The notes below the pieces were generated by a model. That model worked only from the letters and a program-made list of their open reading frames with translations. It did not search any database and was not told the origin of the DNA. A stretch of DNA of 64,000 nucleotides from Mycogone perniciosa. Lineage: Eukaryota; Ascomycota; Sordariomycetes; Hypocreales; Hypocreaceae. Position 1 is the stretch's first letter; every line of letters starts with the position of its first letter. The stretch covers positions 225,546 to 289,545 of the forward strand of contig JAOALB010000058.1 of NCBI GenBank assembly GCA_025331125.1, written 5' to 3'. The translations under genes and the position numbers were made by a program. Positions 1 through 11,715 of the stretch are shown one piece after another.

Positions 1-1227
1 CGGGGTTTTTTTCGCCTCGAATACTTCGTAGCCCATGCATCATCTCAACCAATGGTTGAATACGACGTCCATGCACATTTGGCCGAAGCAAGGAGGCAAT
101 TGGTGTGGATTGAACCGCAGAAAACGGCCAACCCGTTAGCAACGGGCGTTTGCCGCAACCTCCATCTCGCTCCCCAAGCCCTTAATTCTTGTGACATATA
201 TCTACGGGGAAACGATCCAAATCCCCTACGGAGGCGATACAAAGTCCTTGCCAGACAAGGCTATTCTCCTACAAGATTCTGTGCCAAGCTCCAAACAGTT
301 GAATCAACCTCTAGACGACAGAAGTTATGACAGTGGCGCTGAGAATCAACGGGAAGCGAAGCGACCAAAGTTCTCCCTGCTGCTAAACGTAGCACCTTGC
401 TACATCAATGTCTGGACGCCACTTGATGATCCGGATACTGCTCATAATACATCTCGTCGATTGCTACCAACTCGTCACAACACGCGCGGCCATAACAGTA
501 ACAGCGACGATAATTCGTTGTCCTTGGATACCTTCGGCTTTTATGGTCCTTTCCCATAGCATAGGGCTGTGCTTCCTATGTGATGCCTGAAGAAACGCGC
601 GGTCAACGCTTGCGAAGAGCCCGATTTTACAGCCTGTACTGCAGGTTGGAGTGCCTCTTCGGTGTATTTGGTTTCTCTAGGCATCGTAGATATCGTAGAC
701 AAATTATTGTAGAAAAATCAGAGCAATTGTGCGAGAAAAACCTGACTACAATATGTTGTGTTGATGATTGAATTGGTGTCGTGTAACGGTTGTCTGTTGC
801 TTAGGTAGTAAGCCAGGCCTATACAGTGGGAGTAACTAGTAAGTTCCATACCCCTTTGGTAACCATTTCTTAAGAAAAGTGTGTGTGGGGCGTTATTACT
901 CCCACTGTGCGGGAAGTTCGGTTGGCGGTAGTTTATCGTGTACAAGTCACAGAGAATCCGTTAAGGTATGAGGACCTCCTCGGTCAGTAGATGATTGCTT
1001 AGATTGATCATTGAGGAGCTGACTATCTAGTTGGTGGTAATGTCTGTTCTATATGAATTTATTCCTGTCTATCTCTTCCTTGATTGCCCTGGAATTAACT
1101 AGATTCTGGTGATTGTCATGCGCGGCTCGATCAGCACTGATCCCCAGATCTTCATGGGTACAGTCCGTCAGGGCTCTGTAATGTCCCTCCCATATGCCCA
1201 AAGTTAAGACTAGATTATACAGCCTGT
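1..1227. other. Intergenic/degenerate DNA at window start
   Basis: I see no convincing gene. Short open frames occur on both strands, but none has a recognisable domain or splice-supported continuation. A TACTTCGTA motif lies at 22-30, one of the dispersed TAC-NNN-GTA elements described in the findings. Confidence 0.4.
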
Positions 1228-1697
1228 CTAGGGTGTTAGCACAGCTGAATCCTGGGGGCTTATGAGTCTACTAACCAACTTTCGCATAAATTGCAGTGAG
1301 GTCACCAACACATTGATAAAGGTTGGCTGCCCTCTGGGCCCCGTTGCAATGAGAATCAGCACAGAATAGGCGCACTGGAAATATGAATCAGCGATAAAAT
1401 TGCGAGTCGTGACGGTAGGCAGGTCATCATCTCGCTCACACTTAGAACAGTTTGGCAAGCCGTCATCGTTAACAAAGAGACCTGACTGAGACCCATACGG
1501 GCCACCCATAATTTGCCCACTTTTAGGATCGGGGAATCTAGTGCCAGCATACTGTTTGCAGTTTCGATCCCAGTAACTTAAGAACTTATTAGTTTATGAA
1601 ACAGAACATACACTTAGACCAGCAGCGCATACAAATTAACTTGTACTGCATTGGCAACAGCCAGGAGTCCTGCGACGGCTGAGATGGAATAGCGCAT
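1228..1697 (-). CDS. Small secreted cysteine-containing protein (putative)
   Basis: A two-exon model gives 137 residues. Exon 1 (1633-1697) starts at an ATG and encodes a signal-peptide-like N-terminus, MRYSISAVAGLLAVANA. A 56-bp intron (1577-1632) has a GTATGC donor, a CTAAT branch site and an AAG acceptor. Exon 2 (1228-1576) keeps frame and continues with a Tyr-Trp-Asp-Arg-Asn-Cys stretch, a Gly-rich GGPYGSQSG segment and a Cys-x2-Cys pair (NCSKC). Signal peptide plus a short Cys-containing mature domain fits the broad class of fungal small secreted proteins, where the function is generally unknown. The last 50 residues are less typical, so a further intron near 1400 or a decayed 3' end is possible. 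It sits beside a decayed terpenoid locus in accessory DNA. Confidence 0.45.
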
Positions 1698-2649
1698 CTT
1701 GGAAGTGATTATATAAAGAGAAGATTTACAGTTAGTGATGAGTCTGAGAACTGGCAGGGAACTGTGAAAGAGTATGAGCTGATTTGATCTAGCCAAAAAG
1801 TCTACGGATTCACGTTATAATGCATGGTGAACACCTTGAGATTAAATAGGCTGGATTCAGCCTACCCATGAACTGCTTTTGGTGGATTAGCAAGCCAGCC
1901 ATAACATTATACGAGTACTAATTCGACGGGGAAAGTGGTTCTTCCCCCATTTCTTCTTGATCTTTTCTCTTTTAGGTAATGACTTCTTTGGCGCTTATTC
2001 TTTAAAAAAGGCCTTTTTGCTAGCTAGACTAGAACAACGGACAACCTCTTTCCTCCAATACATCTTCACTTTTCGAAACGCTCAACAACGGACTGCTAGC
2101 CCGTTGAGACTTCATCTCGCTTGCTTTCACCATGACTAGATGATGCCCTTAACCGGTTAATTGATAATTGACGACGTTGCGGCTCTATCAGCGTGCTAAC
2201 AACGCGCCTGCATTTCAATTCCTCGTGGGCTAGGTATGTGTTGTTGTGGTATTGTGTTGTGGTGTGTGGTTTTCCTCCATCAACCAACGCTTAGTATCCC
2301 GTTTATGAAAGTAAGCCTTACGAGTACTCGTAGTCAAAGCTAATGCTAGTGCTTGTGCTACTCGTAAATAGTTCGTAATTTACAAATCAAGCATAGATTT
2401 CTAGCTGCTCTGTCGCAACTGCAAGGCTGTGAATTTATTTACCTTAGTTTTGTTTGAAAATAAGGGCGTGGCGGCCCACCACGCCTTACATGTACGCTTA
2501 CAAATTCTCGGGGGGTAGAATGCTCGTATATACTGAAAAGCACTTCGTATCCTAAATCGAAAAAACAGCAGTGCCATCCATCTGCAAAAACTGTTCCATA
2601 CCATACCGCCTCGATCTAATAGGGTATTCAATTGCACCAGTGAGGAAGG
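1698..2649. other. Gap: no supported gene
   Basis: This stretch is fairly AT-rich. I see no coherent coding exon. The 2401-2673 minus-strand frame overlaps the expected 3' end of the terpene synthase relic, but I cannot match it to that family's C-terminus. Confidence 0.35.
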
Positions 2650-3787
2650 TTCGAAACTTTCTGATGTAGCCATTCATATCCCTACACAATTTGAGAACAG
2701 GAATATTTACCAATTCTTTCTTAAGCGAGTAAACGTCATTTATACTAGAATGACGGGGTTAAGACAGTTTGAAGAACTTTGGGAACGAGTCAGGCCTTAC
2801 ATTATGATCATCATGTTTGTGTTACGCCAAAGAGACTTCAGCGCCTTGGAAGTCATGAGGTACTCGGGGAACCGTGTGCCATTCACGTAACTGGATAGCG
2901 ATTCATTAGCCAACCTCCTCTGGAACCACTGCTTTACACTCACTCCATTAAGGCGGCAAGGGTATAAGTGGCCGATGTCCCTAGACGCATCTGCAAATAC
3001 TCTTTTGGACTGGGAATCAAGCGGTCGTTGATGCTGTCCTGCTCAACACCAATTTGTACCACATAAGCTTAAATCTCACTGAAGAGGCATTCCCTCTGAA
3101 CTATAGTGATTATGCGATCGGTTTAGCCCACAGGTTCACGAGATGGATACCTGCTAACCTCGCCTACTAACCTCGGTCGGTGTCTCTTAGTATAGCGGAG
3201 GCGAAATCTCCGAAGAGATGCATGGGGAGGTGTGAGCACGATAACTCTTTTTTCAGAATGTCATCGTTTTCTCCGTCACACGCGCTGTCAAGCCCAAGTG
3301 CTCTGTGGACATAGCGGATAGACTGTTCGCGATGGACGCGGGATCGGGGTTGTCGCCTGCCATGTTGAGATGATCCAGGTCTATTTCGTCGTCCCAAATG
3401 AATATCCACACAACGAAGGTGGCAATGACCTGGAGCACATCCCAATTTGCATCAGGATACAAGCTGATTCCAGTTTGTGAGCATATTGCCCCAATATTGT
3501 TGGTCAGTCTGAATCTTACAGTGAAGTAAATAGTGCAAAGTCACTTTTCTTGAGCAGTGAGAGCTGCTTCTGATCCATCACAACGCTGAGGAGACGCGAA
3601 TTAGTGAATATATCACACTGACTGGATGGAAGGGAAACCTTTCTAGCAAGTTGTCGACCATGGGACGTAATCGATCTAAATTGTCATTGTTTCCGGTCGG
3701 CCAACCAGCAAGAAAAGGCTTTAAACTGGGGATCCGAACAGTATTCCCCGCCAGCCTAGCCCCCAGGGTATGAATGTGATTGGACAT
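2650..3787 (-). pseudogene. Class I terpene synthase (fungal sesquiterpene-cyclase-like), inactivated
   Basis: The frame starts at ATG 3785-3787 (MSNHIHTLG). Exon 1 is 3623-3787, a 53-bp intron spans 3570-3622, exon 2 is 3520-3569, and a 56-bp intron spans 3464-3519. The next exon carries the metal-binding motif WDDEID (codons near 3379-3393), the D(D/E)xxD site that binds Mg-diphosphate. Further on, past a 56-bp intron (2745-2800), lies NDVYSLKKE (2714-2740), the NSE/DTE metal triad. Both halves of the active site are therefore present. Two lesions break the gene. A 1-bp frameshift near 3325-3345 moves the frame from SIANSLS to the family-like SIRYVHRALGLDS. An in-frame TAA lies at 3069-3071 just before AYVVQIGVEQ. 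The 3' end after the NSE motif is poorly defined. Its product would have cyclised a prenyl diphosphate, probably C15. The downstream P450 on the same strand is a natural tailoring partner. Confidence 0.8.
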
Positions 3788-5169
3788 TTTGTACTCGGTA
3801 AAATGATGGACAATACCAGAGATAAAACAAAGTTCGGGCAATTGACAAAAACACTGGAATATAGCGGGTGGTTGGTTCTTTCTCCTCGGACACAAGCAGG
3901 ACCTATTCATTGAAGTGCCGATATTTATATCCGATACAAGTAGACATTTGTTTTCAGTTTCTTGACAGAACCTCGCGTTTCAGCAAATTTCATCGTCGCG
4001 TCGATCAGCTGGAACCTTACTTCCGTCTGTAGTAACGTGGGTCCAATGATGGAATCGGGTCTTATCCTAGCAATAGACCGTTGCTGCCGTTGGAAGGTTG
4101 TAACGACAACTATCAACTCACGGACAAGCGTGTTTCTCCCATCTGCACCTCTCATTCGGTAGCTCTGGATTGCATGCTAAGACATTCCCAACACATCTGC
4201 CCTCATGATTAAAGTGTCTCATCTGGTGCTCAAACGACAGGGGCTGGATTGTGCACCGATCCCGATGACATACATACATGCCATTCATTACTAGTTGCAT
4301 TTGCCATGATGGATTGTTCCCTGCTGATTTAATTCAAAATACATAAGAGCATTCAAATTCTTTACCGCCTCATCCCTAGATGCAGATATCAGAAGTAGTA
4401 TGTCTGAACTTGTTCTGTTGTTCTATCGGAGTAGTGGCTGTTGGTCGCCCATATAATCTCAATAACCCCGGTTAAGACATTGTGGCGTTCTAAACCAAGT
4501 CACTCCACAACCTAACCTCTTCTATTAAGCGCGAGAATCACAAGGAAATTTCTCAGCTTGGATTAACCAATGACAAAAGTTCAATCCTTTGGCACATTCC
4601 AGCGGCAAGTGCGCCATAAGCCACAATGTCTTGGCTGCAGTTATTGATATTATACCGTCTTCTTTCCTCCTTTGCCTACAGAGTATCTACTGGATATCGG
4701 TAAGACAGCCTGGCGGTTGTTGGCGATGGTGAGACTGACGCCTCTCTTGAATGGTGCAGACCTCCGTTGCAATCACCGACTACGCCGGCACAAGTGGAGG
4801 GCATGCTACAGATGTAGTGGCGTGAATTCCATTCCATTCCCGTGTCTCAAAACCACGTCTCACACATCCATACTCCTTGCATTGCTCCGGGATGTTACAC
4901 CGTTTCTTCCTCAAGCGTCCAGGGCAGAGTGATACGAAGAATAATATGCTCTCTGTCACGAGGGACTGTTTCGTTTCGGTGAACGGACGCAATCCTTACT
5001 CCTAACGATGAGCTTCCGGCCAGCCCACGAGGAATGCGCCTCTGCCTGTTCACTCAGCTTCGCTTAATTGAGACGTTGTGATATGAGAGAACATAATCGA
5101 TGAAGGGAGACCCTGATTTTGGACAGCAGTCTGACTCTGAGGAGTCAATCCAGCTCATCCAAACTAATA
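3788..5169. other. Gap between terpene synthase relic and P450
   Basis: Minus-strand frames at 3925-4155 and 4118-4300 look weakly coding (for example MRGADGRNTLVREL), but I do not recognise the family and could not join them by splice sites. This may be the remnant of another cluster gene. Nothing else is supported. Confidence 0.3.
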
Positions 5170-6851
5170 TTATTGTCCTCGCTTCTGGATGTACACTGGC
5201 CACGAGTGTGACACGATATTGACATACGCTTTCCACTTCCACACCTCGTTTTTATCGACCTGCCTGATATCGTAGTCCCGTACAATGGTGGCGGTTACCT
5301 TGGACAACTCAATCCTGGCCAGATTATGACCAGGACAATAGTTGTAACCTGCGCCAAACTGGTTAAAACACTGTTGTTAGCTATCATGCAATCATGCAAT
5401 CATGTGTCTCATCTCAGGACTTAGCATGTTACATACCGGTATCAAGTATTTTTCAAGGCCAGCAGCTCCTTCTACAAGCCATCTGTCTGGATTAAACTCG
5501 TTCGCATCCGGGCCCCAACACTCTTTTGAGTAGTGCATGACCCACGGGTTGACCGAGATGATCGTGCCCTTTGGAAATTCACGGCCATTAATCGTCAAGC
5601 CATGATTGCCTACCACTCTGGCAAGGCTCATTCCGAATGGCCCAAAAATGCGAAGCGACTCCTTAATACAAGCCTGTAAATAGGGAAGCATCTTCGCATC
5701 GGTGTATGAAACAATTGGGTCCGAGCAACGGCCCTGATCTCGGGCATGATCGATCTCGTCTCGCACGCACTGATACGTCTTCGGGTGTCGAATCATATGG
5801 TAGAGGATGGATTGGATAGCTGTAGATACCGTGTCAGAGCCACCACCTAGGCTGATGATTGCGTGTGAATAGATGTTCCGGTATTGCAGCTGGTTCGGGT
5901 GCTTGTTGAGCGCCTTGAACCAATGAGCGGCCATGTCGAATCGAACATCCGCATTGTCACGGCGTTTATCAAGTGCTTTTGTGGTTGTGTTGAAGAGGTG
6001 TCCTTTGGGAAGTATATCCATTTTCGTTACGATGGGGTTGCCGACAAGAAGAGTATGAAGCCAATAGAAGTAGCCGGCAACGGCGGTATACAGGTTCATG
6101 GTCATGGTATTGGCGATCGCATCGTCTATGTCGGTCCCTGTCTCCAAAAAACCAAACGCTCTGGAACAATGCACCTCGCCCGCCACATCATAAGTCATGT
6201 AGCTGATAAACCGACCCAGATCCATTGGCTTCTGCTCCTCTGCAAAACGATCCAACCACTCTTTGAAATTTCCAATCAGCCGGTCCATGTCCGCCTCTGA
6301 CTGGAGGAGATTGCTTAGTGTATACGCAGACGCAAAAAATTTAGAGAGATCCTTTTTAAGTGCTGGCTCTCGCAGCGACATTGGATTCTGGAAACGGTAG
6401 TCTGGTATAGCGAATGCCTTATACCAAGGTGCCTAAGAGCTGGTCAGACACATGATGTCAATAACAGACGGTGCTAATTGGGATTATTTGCCTTCTTTAG
6501 AGGAGCCAGAAGTATCTGCCTGACGGCATCCGGATGACTGACATTTACCTCGTCATGCGATATGCGAACAAAATGCCCTATAATTTTAGTAAGTTTAGGT
6601 TGAATATGGGGAAAGATGCAATTGTTTCTACCATGTTTCTCATGCAATTCAATGAGTCGAATATTCTGATCGCCAACAACAAGGCGCCACACCTGCCATA
6701 ATCTGGAGAATGACGCCAGAAATGGACCAGGAATATCTCTGAGAGGACTGAAGTAGCGACGGTAAAGTATCAAAGCGATAAATCCGAGAAAAGGGTGAGC
6801 TGTGGTGGCGGGCCACGTCATCCAAGCAACGAAATTGTCAAAAGAAATCAT
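5170..6851 (-). CDS. Cytochrome P450 monooxygenase
   Basis: A four-exon model gives 500 residues with a consistent frame: 6632-6851, 6492-6577, 5437-6432 and 5170-5370. The start is ATG 6849-6851. A hydrophobic N-terminal anchor (HPFLGFIALILY) is followed by the Pro-rich hinge DIPGPFLASF. The I-helix has GGGSDTVS, the K-helix ExxR is ESLRIF, the PERF region is FNPDRW, and the haem-binding loop FGAGYNYCPGHNLARIE holds the Cys thiolate ligand. All P450 landmarks are present, at a normal family length. The protein should be an ER-anchored haem oxygenase needing NADPH-P450 reductase. By its position it is likely a tailoring enzyme for the terpenoid made by the broken synthase 1.4 kb downstream. 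The second intron (6433-6491) begins with GC rather than GT, while the other two (6578-6631 and 5371-5436) are GT-AG. It is distantly like the pisatin-demethylase-type fungal P450s. The substrate cannot be inferred. Confidence 0.85.
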
Positions 6852-7850
6852 GTTTGTGAGATTTTTTAACACAAAATCCAGTATTTTCTCTTCAGTTAAA
6901 GTCAAGTGTAGCGAGACGGATTGCCCACACCTGGAGAGAGACCGGGCTTTTCAAATATCCTGTGGCCAAACTGAAAGACGGTCTTTCTCGGGCATATGAA
7001 ACAGATCGAGCTAAAAGCAGCAAGTCTCACCTTTTGACTAACCGATGCTCATGTCACTGTGTAATTGTACGGAATTCTGATAACCGAGCTGCAACTGAGT
7101 CCATATTAGGAACGCAATGCTGGAGAATAACTCCACAACGAGCAATGTTAAGCCTATTGGGGTGTCAGACTCTGAGACAAGAAAACCCCTCGACTCGGGA
7201 GCTGGTGGCTCACCAGAGACAAGCGCTTGACAGGTGACCAAGAGAACAGAAAATGATTGATGTTCGCGCGCGGAAAGCGAAAAGAGAAAAGAGACGAGAA
7301 GTGACTTTACAAGGGGTATGAAAGGGCAGCCAACCTTTCATTGGCACCGCTGCGGACAGCATACAATGCCATTCGACAGTATGTTTCTATATTATTCGTT
7401 CAGTATTTCGCCGAATGAATCCGCGGTTGGTGAAGACGACACTCTGAATCACTGCTTCATCTCACTAAATGTTACGCCACACTTGCTCTACGCGAAGCTT
7501 AATATTCAGAACTGAGTGACGAGATGCTCGGGTGATTAAGCTCTTACCGCACAGCGCGTGTGTTTAACATTCAAAGTCTACGGCGACATCCGATGATTAG
7601 CTTCAACTCTTTTCAAGAGCGCAAGTTACTTTTCTAGAAACATCCAGTATATAAGGATCCTTATGCCCAGCATAGGTGAAGCCTCATCTTTCGCCGCCTT
7701 TTGATCAGAAATCAAACAGGCTTAAATCAAACCTGCTCCAGCATTAAGCAGCAGCCTTCAAAGTTCGATCGATCTGCTATCATTCTACGACTATCGGATT
7801 TTCACCCTTCTCAGCCCTTCCAAGTGTCGCTAGTTTGCACTCAACAAGTC
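6852..7850. other. Divergent promoter region, P450 and kinase-like relic
   Basis: This is about 1 kb between the P450 start on the minus strand and the kinase-like frame on the plus strand. Several short frames occur here (for example 7038-7241 on the minus strand), none recognisable. No clear TATA box or transcription-factor site can be assigned with confidence. Confidence 0.35.
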
Positions 7851-7853
7851 GCG

Positions 7854-9069
7854 ATGATTGAAGAAAGCTTTAGGTATTCCGGCCATTGCTGCGTCATAAT
7901 CCCTCCCAGCGGACCAAGCACGTGGCATGTGATGGACTGGGATTGAGGGCGAATGACTGCCGTTGCCACGGACGGGTGGCAAGAAGATGAGAGCCTAGCC
8001 ATCGAGCATTTCAAGAAGCACATCGATATCCTCCCACCCGACGTTTATAAGATTCACGTATCGGATAGCGGCGATCTCCTCGACTTTTCCACAGACCCAA
8101 AAGAAGATCTATGGGTTGACATGCACCGGCATGCAGTGGAGGAACTCCAAGTCCCGCAACACTTTGACGTCGAAACCGTTGTTCGAACCGAGCTTCGCGA
8201 ATTATCTCGTATTGCTCCAAATATCGACCTCGTCTCGTATGGTGCTGGACAGGAGAAGAAAGTTGTCTTCAAGTACTACCTTCTCTGGCAATTTGCACAG
8301 CCATTCTGGAACGAGTTGAGTATTTGGATTCGGCTTTCTCAGCATCCCAATATTGTTCCATTTGATAAAATTGTCATCGACGAGATCCAAGGCGGAATTG
8401 TTGGCTTCACAAGCCTCTACATTCCTGGCGGCACACTGGATGAGAATCCATCGCGGGTGCTCAAGCAGCTCATGCAAGTTGTGGATGACCTGAACCTCAA
8501 ACATGGACTCATACATCACGACATCGCGGCCCGGAATCTTCTCATCGATCCTGAAACGGAGAATTTACTGCTCTTCGATTTCAACCTCACCCACCGTATA
8601 GGCGGTCCTGGTTACGGCTCCAACTCCGACATTTCTGGTATTGACGTTATTGGTCATCTTCACAGTCTATGGCATCATCACCAGCGATAAACGCTTTCAA
8701 TCCATTAGATTTGACGAACTGAAGACAGAGGATATTGAAGAGCTTGAGGCGTGGGTGCCAGGTCCAGGCGTGACGCTTGACAGCCCAGTCCCAGTCTATC
8801 GATCAGCGCTCCATGAATGGGCGCAGCGAAGGCGGCAAGCAAAGCGGATCGCCGTCTATACTGAAACTCCCGAGTACATCGACTGGCCAGTGATGGTACA
8901 CCCTGAACCGATGATAGCGGCAGATGAACGGGGCATTTGTCGTTGGAAGGCTGCTAATCGCGGGCGTTTCACTGAACGAGAGGCGGGGAGGCCAACATTG
9001 AACTGGGAGCGGCCATCGGAGGACGGCTTGCGTGACGGCGCGGAAGAGGGCAAGGGGTCTGAGATTTAA
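7854..9069 (+). pseudogene. Fungal protein-kinase-like gene, disrupted
   Basis: The longest intact frame starts at ATG 7953. It includes DVYKIHVSDSGDLLDFSTDP, a lysine-containing VVFKYYLLWQF segment and the catalytic-loop-like HHDIAARNLL. The DFG position reads FDF (LLFDFNLTHRIGGPGY). These features match a large, poorly characterised kinase-fold family common in filamentous fungi. The frame breaks near 8651-8654: ISGIDVIG must shift by one base to reach VIFTVYGIITSDKRFQ, which then runs to a stop at 9067-9069. Upstream and in the same frame, ATG 7854 opens a family-like N-terminus (VIIPPSGPSTWHVMDWD) that ends at an in-frame TGA (7944-7946), only six bases before ATG 7953. Two independent lesions suggest a pseudogene. 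It could also be an N-terminally shortened gene with one sequencing error. Confidence 0.7.
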
Positions 9070-9306
9070 TTTTTTTTGGCAAAGTCTCTAACATAGAAAC
9101 TACATCATGGTGTTCCCAATATGTGTTGCTCCCCTTGTTCGGCATTCTTAAACAGCTAATACCGCGATACATTTCCGTACCTAAACGCCGCACACTCCTC
9201 TGCTTTGTATATCAATACACAGAACCACCTACATAAATGCCCGTTTCACCGTGTCAGTCAATGATTATCCTCATATTTTCGGGTCGACGTCGATCCCCCA
9301 TCCATC

Positions 9307-11094
9307 TCACGCTACTCGTCTGTCCGTCTCGGCAGACGTTGCCTTCTCTCCATTATCCGGGTTTAAGTAATCTGCATCCTCCGCAGCTTCATACTCCCCA
9401 ATCAAGTCTGCTACCACCTGTCTCGCTTCGTCGAATTCGTTTAGGTTCTCCGCAAATGGAGCCGTCTTCCTATAGCCATCCATAAAGGCGTTGCGTTTCC
9501 ACATGCCATCGTATTGCTTCAGTATCCTCTTGAACAGCTATCAAAATGAATTTGTGTTAGCCAGTCCCATCCAACGTAGAGCGTGATCCGTCAGTCCTCT
9601 TACCGTTGCAATACTAGTGTGATTCGCCAACATCAATCCGCCCACACGATGGCTCATGGGCATATACGGGCTCCGCTTCGTCAAAGCGACCTGGATACTT
9701 GCAGGACCCCATGGAATAAATGTCGCCAGTTTTCGTTCCCGGATACGCAGCAGACTCTTGTGCACATCTGTCGGGTCAACCTCACCCTGGATCACGTTCA
9801 AAATAGAGATGTAGCAGCTCTTCTTTCCGGGTATCGTCGACACCATGCGATTCTTCGGTTGTAGCAGTCTCCTCATGACATCCAACACTGTCGTCTTGCG
9901 TACTGTCTTGGCTTGCTCAACCTGGTCGCCAGTAAATGGCGTGTAGGCCGTCATCAGGAAGTGGCATCGCGGGGTGGGTATCAGGGAAGCCAAGATGCTG
10001 ACGAGATCGTTATGCATATATCCAGGATATCGTAAAGTTGTTGTGCTAGCTGACATGACCGTCGCAACCTTTCCAGACAGAATCAGCTTCAAGCTCAATC
10101 AAATATCAGTGTTTGACTTACCAGCTGATTGGTTTGCTGGAATGAGGGTTCTTGCAGGTGGAGCCTATCCGCGGCAATGTGTGACAACGCTCCATTATCG
10201 AGAACAACAACTGAGTCAGCATTCTGCGTAAGCCGTCGCATGGACAGAATGCTGTTATACGGATGCACGACAACGTCGCCTGCATTTGTCGTGTCAGGAA
10301 AGACGGAATATGTCTGGATAATCTTCTTTGGAAACCGATCGTTGAGTCGCTCGAGCAGGAACGAGCCCAAGCCTGATCCCGTACCGCCCGCAATAGAATG
10401 CAGCATCATGAAGCCCTGCAAATCAACGAAATTAGCAACAGGTAACACATCTGAGGAGACAAGCTGTGGAATTGTCTTACCTCCAGCGAGTCACTTCCGT
10501 CCGCTTCACGGTCAATCATCTCCATGATATCCTCAAAGACCGCCTCGCCGCTCTGATACCCATCACCCCAATTATTCCCCGCGCCCATTCCATTCTTGCC
10601 CACGTAAAAGTTCTCGGGGTTGTAAATATTTCGATACGGGCCCGTCTGAATGCTGTTTAGGACCTAGACAACCGTTAGCATTGAAGCTAGGGATATATAT
10701 ATATATAAAGCCCTGTTGCATACCCGAGGTTCAAGATCGATCAGGATCGCCCGGGGAATATATCGTGTATCGTCACTCTGGTAGTAAAACACATCCTTTC
10801 GATCACCGCCTTCTGTCGCAAAATCCTCTAGGTTGCCATCCTGACTGATTCCATGCTCCTGACAGAGCTGCTGCCAGAACTGACTTCCAACTATTCCAAA
10901 CAACCGTCAGTAATCCCATTTCGAGCTTCTTCAAATCGCAGAACAGGTCGCTAGCCATTTGTTGGACGGAGGGGGAACTAACTGCTGTTGCCGCACTGTC
11001 CAGCCTGGATCGTAATTATCTCGCTGAACCGAAGGGTTAGACCAATCCTTCGTTCGAGAATCTCGCCACAGGTGCGGAATACTTACCGCGGCAT
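9307..11094 (-). CDS. mipA: Tubulin gamma chain
   Basis: A seven-exon gene encodes 462 residues: 11087-11094, 10983-11023, 10724-10890, 10481-10663, 10122-10415, 9604-10068 and 9307-9537. All introns are GT-AG, 53-92 bp. The N-terminus MPREIITIQAGQCGNSIGSQ is the tubulin beta-1/GTP-contact region. GGTGSGLGS (residues 143-151) is the tubulin signature. The region NQLVATVMSASTTTLRYPGY is typical of gamma rather than alpha or beta tubulin. The product nucleates microtubules at spindle pole bodies as part of the gamma-tubulin complex. The name mipA is the Aspergillus nidulans locus name for this protein. The first coding exon is only 8 bp. The C-terminal 30 residues are acidic and variable (EYEAAEDADYLN), as usual. 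The gene converges on the kinase-like relic across 237 bp. Confidence 0.95.
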
Positions 11095-11715
11095 GGTTGT
11101 CGACTTTGAACTGCAAGCGAGGGTGGTTTTGCTGCGACTTGACTGCAGTTGGCAGACATATGTATGTATGTGGACGCGCGACACGCGTGGCCCAATTTAG
11201 AGATTCTACGAAGTACAGAGTGCGATAACACTTATCGCCTTGGCCCCGCCCCCGCGTTTCACGTCGGCATTTTTCCTCTACAACTCAACAGCTGCAATTA
11301 CATCAGTACCTAGGTAGAAACACCAAAGATAAGCGCTGCTGTCCCATGAGGCTATTCCCATCATTTCTCATCACTAACTCAAGATATTTATAACAGACAA
11401 CTCCAATGACTTCTACCTACTACCGCCCTTATGACCGCATATGAAAAGTTTCGTGCGGACTGCTATGCTCCTTGAGTCATACAAATAAAATAGTACAGAA
11501 AGAAAGTATTACAATAACACAATAGAAGCTAATCTCACAATAAAAAAGGACGTCATGTTCCCCTGGATATATAGAACTCTTTTTTCCTCACTGGCCCCAG
11601 TTCCTCACAAGTGCTGTCAAGTTTGAATGCTTTCTAACGCCCGCAATGCTAATAATCCCCATCTTACCTCACTACGACGGCCTGTCCTTGTATGCACCGT
11701 TTGTGTTCTTCCACA
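11095..11715. other. Gap: gamma-tubulin promoter and nucleoporin 3' region
   Basis: This about 620-bp stretch holds the upstream region of the gamma-tubulin gene and the 3' end of the nucleoporin gene, both on the minus strand. It is AT-rich around 11450-11560. I see no extra gene. Confidence 0.5.

Noticed and set aside
3586..3622. A 37-bp first intron in the terpene synthase
   Set aside because: Too short and wrong phase. Extending to the next acceptor gives a 53-bp intron (3570-3622) that keeps frame into KKSDFALF.
3925..4300. Possible exons on the minus strand between the terpene synthase and the P450
   Set aside because: Weakly coding in appearance but no recognisable family, and I found no splice sites that join the two frames convincingly.
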